A DNA stretch of 64,000 nucleotides. Source: Janthinobacterium sp. ROICE36. GTDB lineage: Bacteria > Pseudomonadota > Gammaproteobacteria > Burkholderiales > Burkholderiaceae_D. Location of the stretch: assembly GCF_002869965.1 (NCBI RefSeq), contig NZ_PEBS01000004.1, positions 81,920 to 145,919 on the forward strand, given 5' to 3'. The notes under the pieces are model-generated. The model did no database searches. It worked only from the letters and a program-made list of their open reading frames with translations, and had not been told where the DNA came from. The position numbers and the translations under genes were made by a program. Each line of letters begins with the position of its first letter. The first letter of the stretch is position 1. This document shows, one piece after another, positions 1 to 8,383 of this stretch.

Positions 1-137
1 TCGGCCGGCGCGCCGCTCAGGGGCGCAGCGGAGGGAGCAACTGCTGGCGGGGCAGGCGGCGTGGCGGCAGGAAGAACGAGGGGCGCGGCTGGCGCAGCCT
101 CGGGAGTGACGGGTTTTTTCTTGAAGAAACTAAACAT
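1..137 (-). CDS. ftsY: FtsY, signal-recognition-particle receptor (5' end only)
   Basis: Partial gene that runs off the left edge; only the first 45 codons are present, read leftward from an ATG at 137. The protein opens MFSFFKKK and continues into an Ala/Pro-rich stretch with almost no secondary-structure signal. This matches the short basic amphipathic start and disordered acidic/Pro-Ala A domain of betaproteobacterial FtsY, the membrane-associated GTPase receptor for SRP. The NG GTPase domain lies outside the window, so the call rests on the N-terminus only. Another protein with a Pro-Ala linker cannot be excluded. Confidence 0.55.
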   Translation of the reverse strand, partial: MFSFFKKKPVTPEAAPAAPLVLPAATPPAPPAVAPSAAPLSGAPA

Positions 138-302
138 GGATATGTGGTGGCGGGTGCTGACCTAAGGCCCGGCGGCGCCGGACACTGTTGTTACGGGCTA
201 TTCTACCAGAGCGCGCCCGGCCCTTCATGCTTTACTGTTCGATTGGCAACATTGCGCGGCTATCCACGGAGATCGCCGCAGTTGCCCCGCGTTCCAGCCG
301 GT

Positions 303-1283
303 TCAGTGGGTTTGCAGGGCGCGCGTCTGATGGCGGCGGCGCCAGTCGGCGATGCTTTCCTCGACTTGCCGCAAGTCCAGCACATGCAGGAACGCCGGCG
401 GCTGCTTGTATAACACGGGACTGCGTCCGCCAGCCCACAATTCCATGTCTGGCGGCAAGCTTGCGTGCAGTTGCTGCAGGCTGTCGCGCGTCTGCTTTTG
501 CTTGCTGGCGCTGGAAAACGACAGCGCCACGATGTCGGCCCGCTGCGCGCGGGCGGCTGCGACGATGTCCGGCAGCGGCGTTTCCACGCCCAGCGACATG
601 CAATGGGCGCCGGCCGCCGCACACAGCGCTTCGGCCATCAGCAGGCCCAGGCCATGACGCTCCTGCGGCAAGGTACTGAGGACGATGCGCGGCGTGCGCG
701 TGGACGGGCTGCTTGCTTGCGGCAGGGAAAAAATGGCATGGCGCATCACCGTCTGCAGGGTTTCGCTATACAGATGCTCTTCATACACGGCCAGGTCGCC
801 GCAAGCCCACGCTTCTCCCACCAGGCTCGTCAGGGGCGCGATGACGTCGATGGTGAAGGCTTTCAAGCCCAGCACAGCCAGTGCGTGGCGCAGGGCATCG
901 CCCAGTTCCGCCATCTGGTGGCTGCGGCACAGGGACAGGTAGTACGCCAGTTGCGGTTGCGGCGCAGGTGCCGCCGCGCCGCCCGCGCTGGCCAGCTGCT
1001 GTAGTTGCAAGGTGCTGTGCTGCATGATTTTACCCGGGCGAAAACCGAGATCCAGCAGGCGCTTGACCATGCGCAATTTTTGCACTTGCTCGGCCGGGTA
1101 GCTGCGCTCGCCAAAGACATCGCGCTGTGGCTGGGGAAAGGCGTAGCGGCGCTCCCACACGCGCAAGGTTTCCTTGGCCAGTCCGGTATCGCGTTCGACA
1201 TCGCTGATGCTGAAGGCGGAAGTGGGTTGCAGTTCAGTATCCATACCAGGGGGGCTTTGCTCGCTTGCGGAAGAACGTGGCAT
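303..1283 (-). CDS. MerR-family regulator with adenosylcobalamin-binding photoreceptor module (CarH/LitR type)
   Basis: A 326-residue protein with an N-terminal MerR winged helix (about 24-90; the VWERRY motif of the recognition region is present) followed by a B12-binding module. Two diagnostic motifs are visible. One is W-x9-E-H at W159/E169/H170, which caps the adenosyl group in CarH. The other is E-x-H-x-x-G at 208-213, whose H210 would be the lower axial cobalt ligand. In characterised CarH/LitR proteins, the AdoCbl form binds DNA and represses in the dark, and light breaks the Co-C bond and releases it. The ATG at 1283 is preferred because GGAAGG lies about 10 nt upstream; the ATG at 1244 has no ribosome binding site. 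The gene is divergent from the operon starting at 1450, its presumed target. Confidence 0.88.
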   Translation of the reverse strand: MPRSSASEQSPPGMDTELQPTSAFSISDVERDTGLAKETLRVWERRYAFPQPQRDVFGERSYPAEQVQKLRMVKRLLDLGFRPGKIMQHSTLQLQQLASAGGAAAPAPQPQLAYYLSLCRSHQMAELGDALRHALAVLGLKAFTIDVIAPLTSLVGEAWACGDLAVYEEHLYSETLQTVMRHAIFSLPQASSPSTRTPRIVLSTLPQERHGLGLLMAEALCAAAGAHCMSLGVETPLPDIVAAARAQRADIVALSFSSASKQKQTRDSLQQLHASLPPDMELWAGGRSPVLYKQPPAFLHVLDLRQVEESIADWRRRHQTRALQTH

Positions 1284-1374
1284 GCATTTTACGCCTTCCG
1301 CCGCCCCTTACCAAATAGCTGAATCCGATTAGAAATTGCCGACGTATAAGTTTTTGAACGGCTGAGGGCACTCA

Positions 1375-1431
1375 TTGACATAAATCAATATTTCATCGAT
1401 TATCCATGAGGCTCGTTTTGTCCAGGACAAA
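1375..1431 (+). promoter_or_regulatory. Promoter and palindromic operator of the CarH-linked operon
   Basis: A sigma-70-like promoter is visible: TTGACA (1375-1380), a 17-bp spacer and GATTAT (1398-1403). Seven nucleotides past the predicted start of transcription lies a near-perfect palindrome TTTGTCC-A-GGACAAA (1417-1431). It is well placed for a MerR/CarH-type repressor to block the eight-gene operon. Assignment of this palindrome to the neighbouring regulator is an inference from position. Confidence 0.55.
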
Positions 1432-1449
1432 TTTAACACAGGTGTATTC

Positions 1450-2760
1450 ATGAAAATTGCTGTCGTCGGAGCAGGAATTGCAGGTTTGTCGTGTGCCTAT
1501 CGCCTGGCGCAAGCAGGCCAGGACGTCACCTTGTACGAGGCGGGTGACTATTTTGGCGGCCACAGCCATACTGTGGATGTCATGCTCGATGGCGTCACGC
1601 ATGGCGTGGACACGGGTTTTCTCGTGTTTAACCACGCCACGTATCCGAACCTGGTGCAACTCTTTGACGAACTCGGTGTCGAGGCGGCCGACAGCGATAT
1701 GTCGTTTTCCGTGAAAATGCCTTTGGGCACCACGTCCGATGCCCGCGTGCTGGAATGGGCGGGCGCCAATCTGGACACCGTGTTTACCCAACGCAGCAAT
1801 CTGCTGCGCCCCGCCTTCTTGCGCATGCTGCGCGACATTGTGCGCTTCAACCGTCAGGCCAGCGCCCTGGCCACGGCCAGCTTGCCGGCGCCGGCCATGT
1901 CGCTGGGCGAGTTTCTCGATCTGCATGCCTATGGCGACGAGTTCCGTCACTGGTATCTGCTGCCGATGGCCGCCTGCATCTGGTCGTGCCCGGCGCGCCA
2001 GATGCTGGCCTTTCCGCTGGCCACCTTCATCCGCTTCTGCCACAACCATGGCTTGCTGCAAGTCAGTGACCGCCCGCAATGGCGCACGGTACGGGGCGGT
2101 GCGCGCGTGTATGTGGAAAAACTGCTGGCGGGCATCCCGCAGCAGCGCCTGGCGTGCCCCGTGCTGGCCGTGCGCCGCCAGCCGCACGGCGGCGCGCGCA
2201 TGGTCGAGCTGCATACGGCCGCCGGCGTCGAGCATGTCGATCACGTTGTGCTCGCTTGCCACAGCGACCAGTCGCTGGCCCTGCTGGCCGATATTCGCGA
2301 CGACGAGCGCTCCGTGCTCGAAGCCGTGCGCTACCAGCCCAATCGGGCCGTGCTGCATACGGATGCGTCTTGCCTGCCACAGCACCGCCGTGCCTGGTCG
2401 GCCTGGAATTACCAGGGCCGGCCGGCCGCTCACGGCGAGGCGCCGCAAGTATGCGTGCATTATTTGCTGAACCAGTTGCAACCTTTGCCCTTCAGCACGC
2501 CCGTCATCGTCTCGCTCAATCCGCTCGACGAGCCCGCTCCGGCAAGCATCCTCGACGAGTTTTCATATGCGCATCCCGTGTTCGATGGCGCGGCCATTGC
2601 CGCCCAGGCGCGCCTGGCCGGCTTCCAGGGCGCGCAGCACACGTGGTTTGCGGGTGCCTGGACGGGCTACGGCTTCCATGAAGACGGCTTGAAGTCTGGC
2701 CTGGCCGTGGCAGAAGCGTTGAACGGCATGGCGTCGGCGGAGCTCGGTCATGCCGCGTGA
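1450..2760 (+). CDS. FAD-dependent amine-oxidase-like oxidoreductase (COG2907 type)
   Basis: A 436-residue flavoprotein. It opens with a Rossmann dinucleotide motif GAGIAGLS (residues 7-14) and a conserved EAGDYFGGHS segment that binds the FAD ribityl and pyrophosphate. The C-terminal AGAWTGYGFHEDG is the second FAD-contacting region of this amine-oxidase-like family. No signal peptide is seen. It is the first gene of the operon and overlaps DUF1365 by 11 nt. Members of this family recur beside Cfa-like methyltransferases in light or singlet-oxygen regulons. In Rhodobacter furan-fatty-acid synthesis a desaturase named UfaD acts on methylated acyl chains. An acyl-chain desaturase role here is plausible but unproven. 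The ATG at 1450 has ACAGGTG upstream. Confidence 0.8.
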   Translation: MKIAVVGAGIAGLSCAYRLAQAGQDVTLYEAGDYFGGHSHTVDVMLDGVTHGVDTGFLVFNHATYPNLVQLFDELGVEAADSDMSFSVKMPLGTTSDARVLEWAGANLDTVFTQRSNLLRPAFLRMLRDIVRFNRQASALATASLPAPAMSLGEFLDLHAYGDEFRHWYLLPMAACIWSCPARQMLAFPLATFIRFCHNHGLLQVSDRPQWRTVRGGARVYVEKLLAGIPQQRLACPVLAVRRQPHGGARMVELHTAAGVEHVDHVVLACHSDQSLALLADIRDDERSVLEAVRYQPNRAVLHTDASCLPQHRRAWSAWNYQGRPAAHGEAPQVCVHYLLNQLQPLPFSTPVIVSLNPLDEPAPASILDEFSYAHPVFDGAAIAAQARLAGFQGAQHTWFAGAWTGYGFHEDGLKSGLAVAEALNGMASAELGHAA

Positions 2761-3547
2761 GCTCTCGCCGCCCGTGCAGCCGCAGCCCCAGCTGTGCCTG
2801 GGACGGGTGCGTCATGCGCGGCTGCGCCCGCGTCCGCATGCTTTCAGTTACGGCATGTTCTATCTGCGCCTGCCCTTGCGCAGCCTGGGCGTGCAGGATT
2901 TTCCCGCCCGTTTGATCTCGCGCAACCGGGTCAACGTGCTGGCCTTCCGCGACAGCGACCATGGCGATGGCACAACGCCGCTGCTGGAGTGGATCGATGG
3001 CTTGCTGCGCCAGCATGGCGTGCCGGACGCGGGCGGTGAAATCTGGCTGCAAACCATGCCGCGCATGTTTGGCTATGTCTTCAATCCCGTCAGTTTCTGG
3101 TTTTGCCATCGCCCTGATGGCGTGCTGCGCGCCGTGGTCTGCGATGTACGCAATACCTTCGGTGAGCGTCATCTGTACTTGCTCGAGCAGGGCGGCGCCA
3201 TCGCGTATGGCAGCGAACTGCTTGCCAAGAAAATTTTTCACGTATCGCCGTTCTGCAAGGTGGAAGGAAATTATCGTTTCCGTTTCCTGCGCAACCACGA
3301 CAAGGATGGCGAGCGCCACCTGGCCCGGGTCGATTACGACGACCTCGACGGTCCGCTGCTGCAAACGAGCTTGTCCGGTACTGCGCAGCCGCTGCGCGAT
3401 GGCGCCATCGCCTGGGCTTTGTTGCGTTACCCCCTGATGACGTTTGGCGTGATGGCGCGCATCCATTGGCAAGCCTTGCGCCTGTGGCTGCGTCGCGTGC
3501 CGTTTTTCAGCAAACCCCTTCCCCCACAAGAAAAGGTGACCCGATGA
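2750..3547 (+). CDS. DUF1365 family protein
   Basis: A 265-residue protein of the DUF1365 family, recognised by the start region LGRVRHARLRPRPHAFSYGMFYLRL and the central MFGYVFNPVSFWFCH motif. Family function is not established. It is consistently encoded between an FAD oxidoreductase and a Cfa-like methyltransferase, which suggests a role in acyl-chain modification of phospholipids. It overlaps the upstream gene by 11 nt and the downstream methyltransferase by 4 nt (ATGA), so the three are probably translationally coupled. There is no clear signal peptide or membrane segment. Confidence 0.82.
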   Translation: MPRELSPPVQPQPQLCLGRVRHARLRPRPHAFSYGMFYLRLPLRSLGVQDFPARLISRNRVNVLAFRDSDHGDGTTPLLEWIDGLLRQHGVPDAGGEIWLQTMPRMFGYVFNPVSFWFCHRPDGVLRAVVCDVRNTFGERHLYLLEQGGAIAYGSELLAKKIFHVSPFCKVEGNYRFRFLRNHDKDGERHLARVDYDDLDGPLLQTSLSGTAQPLRDGAIAWALLRYPLMTFGVMARIHWQALRLWLRRVPFFSKPLPPQEKVTR

Positions 3548-4791
3548 GCTCCGATTCCCTGCCGACCGGCATGCATGCGCGCAGCAAGCCCATTCCCGTG
3601 CCCGTGCATGACCATTCGGATATGCCCGCCACCGGACGCATGATTGTGCGCCTGCTGGAAAAATTGCAATATGGCGCCCTGCGCCTGCGCACGCCCGATG
3701 GCCGTATCTTGCTGTACGGCGACGGCAGCCACCCCGTCACCCTGGACTTGCACAACTGGCGCCTGTGCTCGGCCGTGCTGCGTTCGGGCGACATCGGCTT
3801 TGCCGAAACGTTTATCGCGGGCGACTGGCGCACCGACAATTTGCCGGGCTTGATCGAATTGATGATACGCAACCGCGCGCACATCGAATCCCTGATCTAT
3901 GGCAACTGGTGGGGCAACCTGGTCTACAAGGTCAGGCATTTGCTCAACCGCAATTCGCGCACCGGCAGCAAGAAAAATATCCACGCCCATTACGACATCG
4001 GCAACGCCTTTTATCAGCTGTGGCTGGATCCGTCGATGACGTATTCGAGCGCCCTGTTCAGTGCAGGCGCCAGCCTGGAACAGGCACAGGGGGCGAAATA
4101 CGCGCGCATCGCCGACCAGCTGCAATTGCAGCCGCAGCTGGGCCAGCGCGTGCTGGAAATCGGCTGCGGCTGGGGCGGCTTTGCGGAAACGGCGGCGCGC
4201 GACTACGGCGCGCACGTGACGGGCTTGACCTTGTCGAGCGAACAGCTGACGTATGCGCGCCAGCGCCTTCAGGACGCGGGGCTGGCACAACAGGCCGATT
4301 TGCAACTGTGCGACTACCGCGACAGCCATGGCCAGTACGACGCCATCGCCTCGATCGAGATGTTCGAAGCCGTGGGGCAAAGCTACTGGCCCGGCTATTT
4401 CGCCTGCGTGGCACGCAACCTGAAACAGGGCGGGCGCGCCTGCATCCAGACCATCGTCATCGCCGACGCCTTGTTCGAGCGCTACAGCAAGAGCACGGAT
4501 TTCATCCAGCAATACATTTTCCCGGGCGGCATGCTGCCATCGCCAGCCGAGTTTCGCCGCGCTGCCGAGGCGCAGGGCTTGCGCGTGGTGGACGCCTTCA
4601 GTTTTGGCCTCGATTATGCGGAAACCCTGCGCCAGTGGCGCGCCAGCTTCCTGGTCCAGCGCACGGCACTGGAAAAACAGGGTTTCGACGGCCGTTTCCT
4701 GCTGACCTGGGAGTTTTACCTGGCGTATTGCGAGGCCGCCTTCCAGGCGCACAACACGGATGTCATGCAATTTACCCTGATCAAGGAGTGA
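3544..4791 (+). CDS. Cyclopropane-fatty-acid-synthase-like SAM methyltransferase
   Basis: A 415-residue protein of the Cfa/mycolic-acid methyltransferase family, with the SAM motif EIGCGWGGF at 205-213. The start is the ATG in the ATGA overlap with the upstream stop, preceded by AGGTGA. Cfa enzymes methylate double bonds of intact phospholipid acyl chains. Compared with E. coli Cfa, the YSC motif is YSS here (S169 at the Cys139 position) and HTI is QTI (Q302 at the His266 position), while the MFE glutamate is kept (E275). Cys139 and His266 belong to the bicarbonate site that deprotonates the intermediate in cyclopropane synthases, so this enzyme may release a methylated olefin rather than a cyclopropane. 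It is better called a Cfa-like methylase than Cfa. Confidence 0.88.
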   Translation: MSSDSLPTGMHARSKPIPVPVHDHSDMPATGRMIVRLLEKLQYGALRLRTPDGRILLYGDGSHPVTLDLHNWRLCSAVLRSGDIGFAETFIAGDWRTDNLPGLIELMIRNRAHIESLIYGNWWGNLVYKVRHLLNRNSRTGSKKNIHAHYDIGNAFYQLWLDPSMTYSSALFSAGASLEQAQGAKYARIADQLQLQPQLGQRVLEIGCGWGGFAETAARDYGAHVTGLTLSSEQLTYARQRLQDAGLAQQADLQLCDYRDSHGQYDAIASIEMFEAVGQSYWPGYFACVARNLKQGGRACIQTIVIADALFERYSKSTDFIQQYIFPGGMLPSPAEFRRAAEAQGLRVVDAFSFGLDYAETLRQWRASFLVQRTALEKQGFDGRFLLTWEFYLAYCEAAFQAHNTDVMQFTLIKE

Positions 4792-4793
4792 CC

Positions 4794-5342
4794 ATGCGCC
4801 AGCTGTTTGCCACCGTTGTGCTGTCCTTGAGCATGGTCGGTGCCGTGGCCGCGCCCCCGGCCTTTGTGACTATGGACGTGCCCGAAGCGCGGCTGGCGGG
4901 GGAGGGCGAGTATACGTGGTTCGGCATGCGTATTTATCGGGCGCAACTGTGGGTGGGCGCCCAGGGCTACCAGGGCGCAGCGTCGGCAACGGCGCCTTTT
5001 GTGCTGGAATTGCGCTACGCGCGCGCGCTCGATGGCAAGAAGATCGCCGAGGCCAGCTACGAACAGATGCAGAAGATAGGCGCGGGCACCGGGGCGCAGC
5101 GCCTGGCGTGGCTGGCCACCATGCAGCGCATCTTTCCTGACGTCAAGGAAGACCAGCGCATCGCGGGCGCCTACCGGGCCGGCATCGCGCCCGGCGTGCG
5201 CTTTTATCTCGATGGCAAGGTGCTGGCCGACGTTAGCGATGGCGACTTTGCGCGCGCCTTCTTCGCCATCTGGCTGTCGCCCGAGTCGACGGCACCCAAG
5301 CTTCGCGCGGCCCTGCTGCAGAGTGCGGCGCCACTGCCATGA
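4794..5342 (+). CDS. Secreted chalcone-isomerase-like protein
   Basis: A 182-residue protein with a signal peptide (MRQLFATVVLSLSMVGAVAA) and a body resembling the bacterial chalcone-isomerase-like domain, including RIYRAQLWV and the pattern LELRYARALDGKKIAEASYEQM. Bacterial members lack a flavonoid role; fatty-acid binding is known for some plant homologues, which fits the lipid context. The start ATG at 4794 lies two bases after the methyltransferase stop, with AAGGAG upstream. It overlaps the MFS gene by 4 nt. Periplasmic location is predicted; the ligand is unknown. Confidence 0.72.
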   Translation: MRQLFATVVLSLSMVGAVAAPPAFVTMDVPEARLAGEGEYTWFGMRIYRAQLWVGAQGYQGAASATAPFVLELRYARALDGKKIAEASYEQMQKIGAGTGAQRLAWLATMQRIFPDVKEDQRIAGAYRAGIAPGVRFYLDGKVLADVSDGDFARAFFAIWLSPESTAPKLRAALLQSAAPLP

Positions 5343-6619
5343 GTAGCGGGACCAGCGCTTTGACCTTGCCGGCCTTGTTCCAATATGGCCTGTTCGGCTT
5401 GCCGCTGGCCATGCTGGCGCTGCCCATCTATATATATGTGGCGCCGTTTTATGCACAGCGCAGCAGTCTTGATCTGGCGCAGATCGGCGCCGTGCTGCTG
5501 GCGGCCCGCATCGCCGCCGCCTTCATCGACCCGGCCCTGGGCGCCTGGATGGCGCGCGGCGGACGCAGCTATGCCGCCTATGTCGGCGCCGCGCTACCGT
5601 TGCTGCTGCTGGGCTTTGGCGCCCTGTTCCATCCGCCATCGTTGTCGCATGGGGCTGCCCTGGCCTGGTTCCTGGCTGCCTTGCTGCTCGTGTATACCGC
5701 CTATGGCCTGGCCGGCATCGCGCACCAGAGCTGGGGCGCGGCGCTGAGCCAGGCGCCCACGCAGCGGGCGCGGGTGGCGGCCGTGCGCGAAGGCTGCGGC
5801 TTGCTCGGCGTTATCCTGGCGGCGGCCCTGACCTCCGTGCTGGGCTATGACGGCTTGTCGCTGGCCTTTGCCGTCTGCCTGCTGGCGACGGGCGCGCTGC
5901 TGCTGGCGCGCGCGCCGCGTCCGGCCATGCGCAGTGCCGGGGACGTGGTCGCCGCCAGTGGCTGGAAAATCCCGTTGCGCCAGCGCGCATTTCGCTGGCT
6001 GTTCGCCGTCTTGCTCGTCAATGGCGTGGCCGCCGCCATCCCCGCCACCTTATTCCTGTTCTTTGCCGGCGATTACCTGCGCCTGGGCCATTACGCGGGG
6101 GCGTTTCTGATCGTGTATTTTTGCGCGGCGGCCGCTTCGATCCCCCTGTGGGTGGCTTTGGCGCGGCGCTTTGGCGAAGCGCGCGCCTGGGGTGGCGCCA
6201 TGCTGCTGGCCGCCAGCGTGTTTGTCTGGGCCTATGGCCTCGACGCAGGCGCCGCCTGGGGCTTTGCCACCATCTGCCTGCTGTCGGGCCTGGCGCTGGG
6301 CGCCGACCTGGCCTTGCCGCCGGCCTTGCTGGCAGGGCTGATCGGCGCGGCCGGCCATGCCGGGCGGCATGAGGCGGCGTATTTCGGCTGGTGGAACTGG
6401 GGCGTGCAAATGAGCCTTGCACTGGCGGCTGGCATCGCCTTGCCCCTGCTGGCCTGGCTTGGCTATGTGCCGGGCAGCAGCAAAGGCTTGCCGGCCCTGT
6501 CTGTCGCCTACGCCTTGCTGCCCTGCGCCCTGAAACTGCTGGCGGCGTTGTTGCTGTGGCGCGCGCCTTTACAACATATATATAGTGAAACCAGGGAGTA
6601 TCGACCATGTACCTCATGA
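5339..6619 (+). CDS. MFS transporter of the operon
   Basis: A 426-residue polytopic membrane protein with about 12 hydrophobic segments, beginning LPALFQYGLFGLPLAMLALPIYIYVAPFYAQ. This resembles the MFS_2/GPH-like carriers found in such Cfa/DUF1365 clusters. Substrate is not predictable from sequence; with these neighbours a lipid, lysolipid or lipid precursor is possible. It is coupled to its neighbours by a 4-nt overlap upstream and a 13-nt overlap downstream. Confidence 0.78.
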   Translation: MSSGTSALTLPALFQYGLFGLPLAMLALPIYIYVAPFYAQRSSLDLAQIGAVLLAARIAAAFIDPALGAWMARGGRSYAAYVGAALPLLLLGFGALFHPPSLSHGAALAWFLAALLLVYTAYGLAGIAHQSWGAALSQAPTQRARVAAVREGCGLLGVILAAALTSVLGYDGLSLAFAVCLLATGALLLARAPRPAMRSAGDVVAASGWKIPLRQRAFRWLFAVLLVNGVAAAIPATLFLFFAGDYLRLGHYAGAFLIVYFCAAAASIPLWVALARRFGEARAWGGAMLLAASVFVWAYGLDAGAAWGFATICLLSGLALGADLALPPALLAGLIGAAGHAGRHEAAYFGWWNWGVQMSLALAAGIALPLLAWLGYVPGSSKGLPALSVAYALLPCALKLLAALLLWRAPLQHIYSETREYRPCTS

Positions 6620-7167
6620 AATGCTGCCGGCGCGGCATGACGGCAGCCGCCTTGCTGCTGGCGCTGACCGCCTGTTCCACGCCGCCCACGCCTGCCATGT
6701 ACGCACAGGAATTGCCGAAGCTGGACCTGCAGCAGTACTTCAATGGCACGCTCGATGCCCACGGCATCTTCCAGGATCGCTCGGGCAAGGTGGTCAAGCG
6801 CTTCACGGTGGTGATGCGGGCCAGCTGGGTGGGCGAAACAGGCATCCTGGACGAGGATTTCACGTACGCGGATGGCAGCCGGCAACGGCGCGTCTGGACC
6901 CTGCGCAAGACGGCGCCCGGGCGCTTCATCGGTACGGCGCCCGACGTGGTCGGCGAGGCCATCGGCGAAGTGGCCGGCAATGCGCTGCGTTGGCAATACG
7001 TGCTGGCGCTGCCCGTCGATGGCACGCTCTACCATGTCGACTTCGAGGACTGGATGTTCCTGATGGATGACAAGGTCATGCTCAACCGTGCCGCCATGAG
7101 CAAATTCGGCTTCAGCCTGGGCGCCGTCACTTTATCGTTCAGCAAACGTCCACAGGCGGCCCCATGA
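6607..7167 (+). CDS. DUF3833 family lipoprotein
   Basis: A 186-residue lipoprotein with signal MYLMKCCRRGMTAAALLLALTAC; the lipobox LTAC gives Cys23 as the lipidated residue. The body has the DUF3833 pattern: YFNGTLDAHGIFQDRSGKVVKRF near the start and an EDFTYADGSRQRRVW block in the middle. Function is unknown. The ATG at 6607 follows GGGAG. It overlaps the MFS gene by 13 nt and the SDR by 4 nt. The absence of a charged +2 residue suggests outer-membrane sorting by Lol. Confidence 0.75.
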   Translation: MYLMKCCRRGMTAAALLLALTACSTPPTPAMYAQELPKLDLQQYFNGTLDAHGIFQDRSGKVVKRFTVVMRASWVGETGILDEDFTYADGSRQRRVWTLRKTAPGRFIGTAPDVVGEAIGEVAGNALRWQYVLALPVDGTLYHVDFEDWMFLMDDKVMLNRAAMSKFGFSLGAVTLSFSKRPQAAP

Positions 7168-7931
7168 ATCGCAAGATTAGCAATTGGGCCGGCAAGCGCG
7201 TGTGGATCATCGGCGCCTCCAGCGGCATCGGCGCCGCGTGCGCCACCTTGCTGCTGGAACAGGGTGCGTGCGTGGCCTTGTCGGCGCGTCATCGCGCCAG
7301 CCTGGAACTGCTGTGCGAGGGGCAGCCGCTGGCGCAGGCATTGCCGCTCGATATCACCCAGCCCGCGCAGTTGCGGGCCGTCTGCGCGGACTTGCAGCAG
7401 CAGTGGACGCATATCGACCTGATACTCGTAGTCGCTGGCGGCTATCAGGCCATGCGCGCCGATAGTTTTGACCTGGAAGCGGCGCAGGGATTGCTGGCCC
7501 TGAATGTAGGCGGCGTCTTCAATTGCCTGGAGCAGGCCTTGCCGTGGCTGTTGCGCCAGGGCAGCGGCGGCATCGGCATCGTCGCCTCGGTGGCCGGCTA
7601 TGGCGGCTTGCCCAAGGCGCTCGCGTATGGCGCCAGCAAGGCCGCGCTGATCAACCTGACAGAGTCGCTGTACCTGGATTTGCATGGGCGTGGGATTGAT
7701 GTGTATCAAATCAATCCCGGTTTTGTCGCCACGCCCCTGACGGCGGACAATGATTTCAAGATGCCTGCCCTGATGACGGCGCGCGATGCCGCCGCCGCCA
7801 TGCTCGACGGCATCGAGCGAGGCCAGTTTCACATCCACTTCCCCAAACGCTTCACGAATACCCTGCGCCTGGCGCGACTGTTACCGTACCGGGCGTATTT
7901 TTGGCTGATCCGCAAGGTGACGGGCGTATGA
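7164..7931 (+). CDS. Short-chain dehydrogenase/reductase
   Basis: A 255-residue classical SDR. The NAD(P)-binding motif GASSGIG is at 17-23, the catalytic serine is probably S142 (VASVAG) and the catalytic pair Y155-x3-K159 sits in YGASK. NPGFVATPLT is the usual substrate-loop entry. It would oxidise or reduce a hydroxyl or keto group. In this operon a lipid-derived carbonyl is plausible, but the substrate cannot be read from sequence. It is coupled by 4-nt overlaps on both sides. Confidence 0.85.
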   Translation: MNRKISNWAGKRVWIIGASSGIGAACATLLLEQGACVALSARHRASLELLCEGQPLAQALPLDITQPAQLRAVCADLQQQWTHIDLILVVAGGYQAMRADSFDLEAAQGLLALNVGGVFNCLEQALPWLLRQGSGGIGIVASVAGYGGLPKALAYGASKAALINLTESLYLDLHGRGIDVYQINPGFVATPLTADNDFKMPALMTARDAAAAMLDGIERGQFHIHFPKRFTNTLRLARLLPYRAYFWLIRKVTGV

Positions 7932-8383
7932 GCGCCACCAGGCAGGATGCGGGGCAGACGGAAGGCGCGCTGGCGCGCCTGGTGGCGTTTTACGAACACT
8001 TGAGCATTGAAAGCCTGGCCCAACTGGGCGCCGTGTACGCGCCGGATGCCCATTTCAAGGACCCGTTCAACGAGGTGGTGGGGCATGCCGCCATCCTGGC
8101 CATCTTCGAGCACATGTTTGTGCAAGTCGATGCGCCGAGGTTTGTCGTGCTGGAAAGCCTGGGGCAGGGGGCGCAAGCCTTCCTGACGTGGGAGTTTCGT
8201 TTTCGCATGAAACGCCTGGTATATGGCGAACAATGTATTCGTGGGGCAACACATGTGCGCTTCGATACGCAAGGGAGGGTAGTCTTGCACCGCGATTATT
8301 GGGATGCCGCAGAAGAATTGTATGAAAAACTGCCTCTGCTGGGCGGTTTCATGCGCATGCTCCGGCGCGCAAGCCAGCGCTAA
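7928..8383 (+). CDS. NTF2/SnoaL-like protein
   Basis: A 151-residue protein with the NTF2-like cone-fold pattern: an N-terminal helix (LARLVAFYEHLS), then YAPDAHFKDPFNEVVG and the strand segment LTWEFRFRMKRL. It is the last gene of the CarH-linked operon and overlaps the SDR by 4 nt (ATGA), which fixes the start. Such proteins can be isomerases, dehydratases or binding proteins. No catalytic triad can be assigned. No terminator hairpin is evident after it. Confidence 0.72.
   Translation: MSATRQDAGQTEGALARLVAFYEHLSIESLAQLGAVYAPDAHFKDPFNEVVGHAAILAIFEHMFVQVDAPRFVVLESLGQGAQAFLTWEFRFRMKRLVYGEQCIRGATHVRFDTQGRVVLHRDYWDAAEELYEKLPLLGGFMRMLRRASQR

Noticed and set aside
3765..4793. Open frame running through the Cfa-like gene into the chalcone-isomerase-like gene
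   Set aside because: Only the part from 4794 is protein-like; the upstream portion is the shifted frame of the methyltransferase, and AAGGAG marks the start at 4794.
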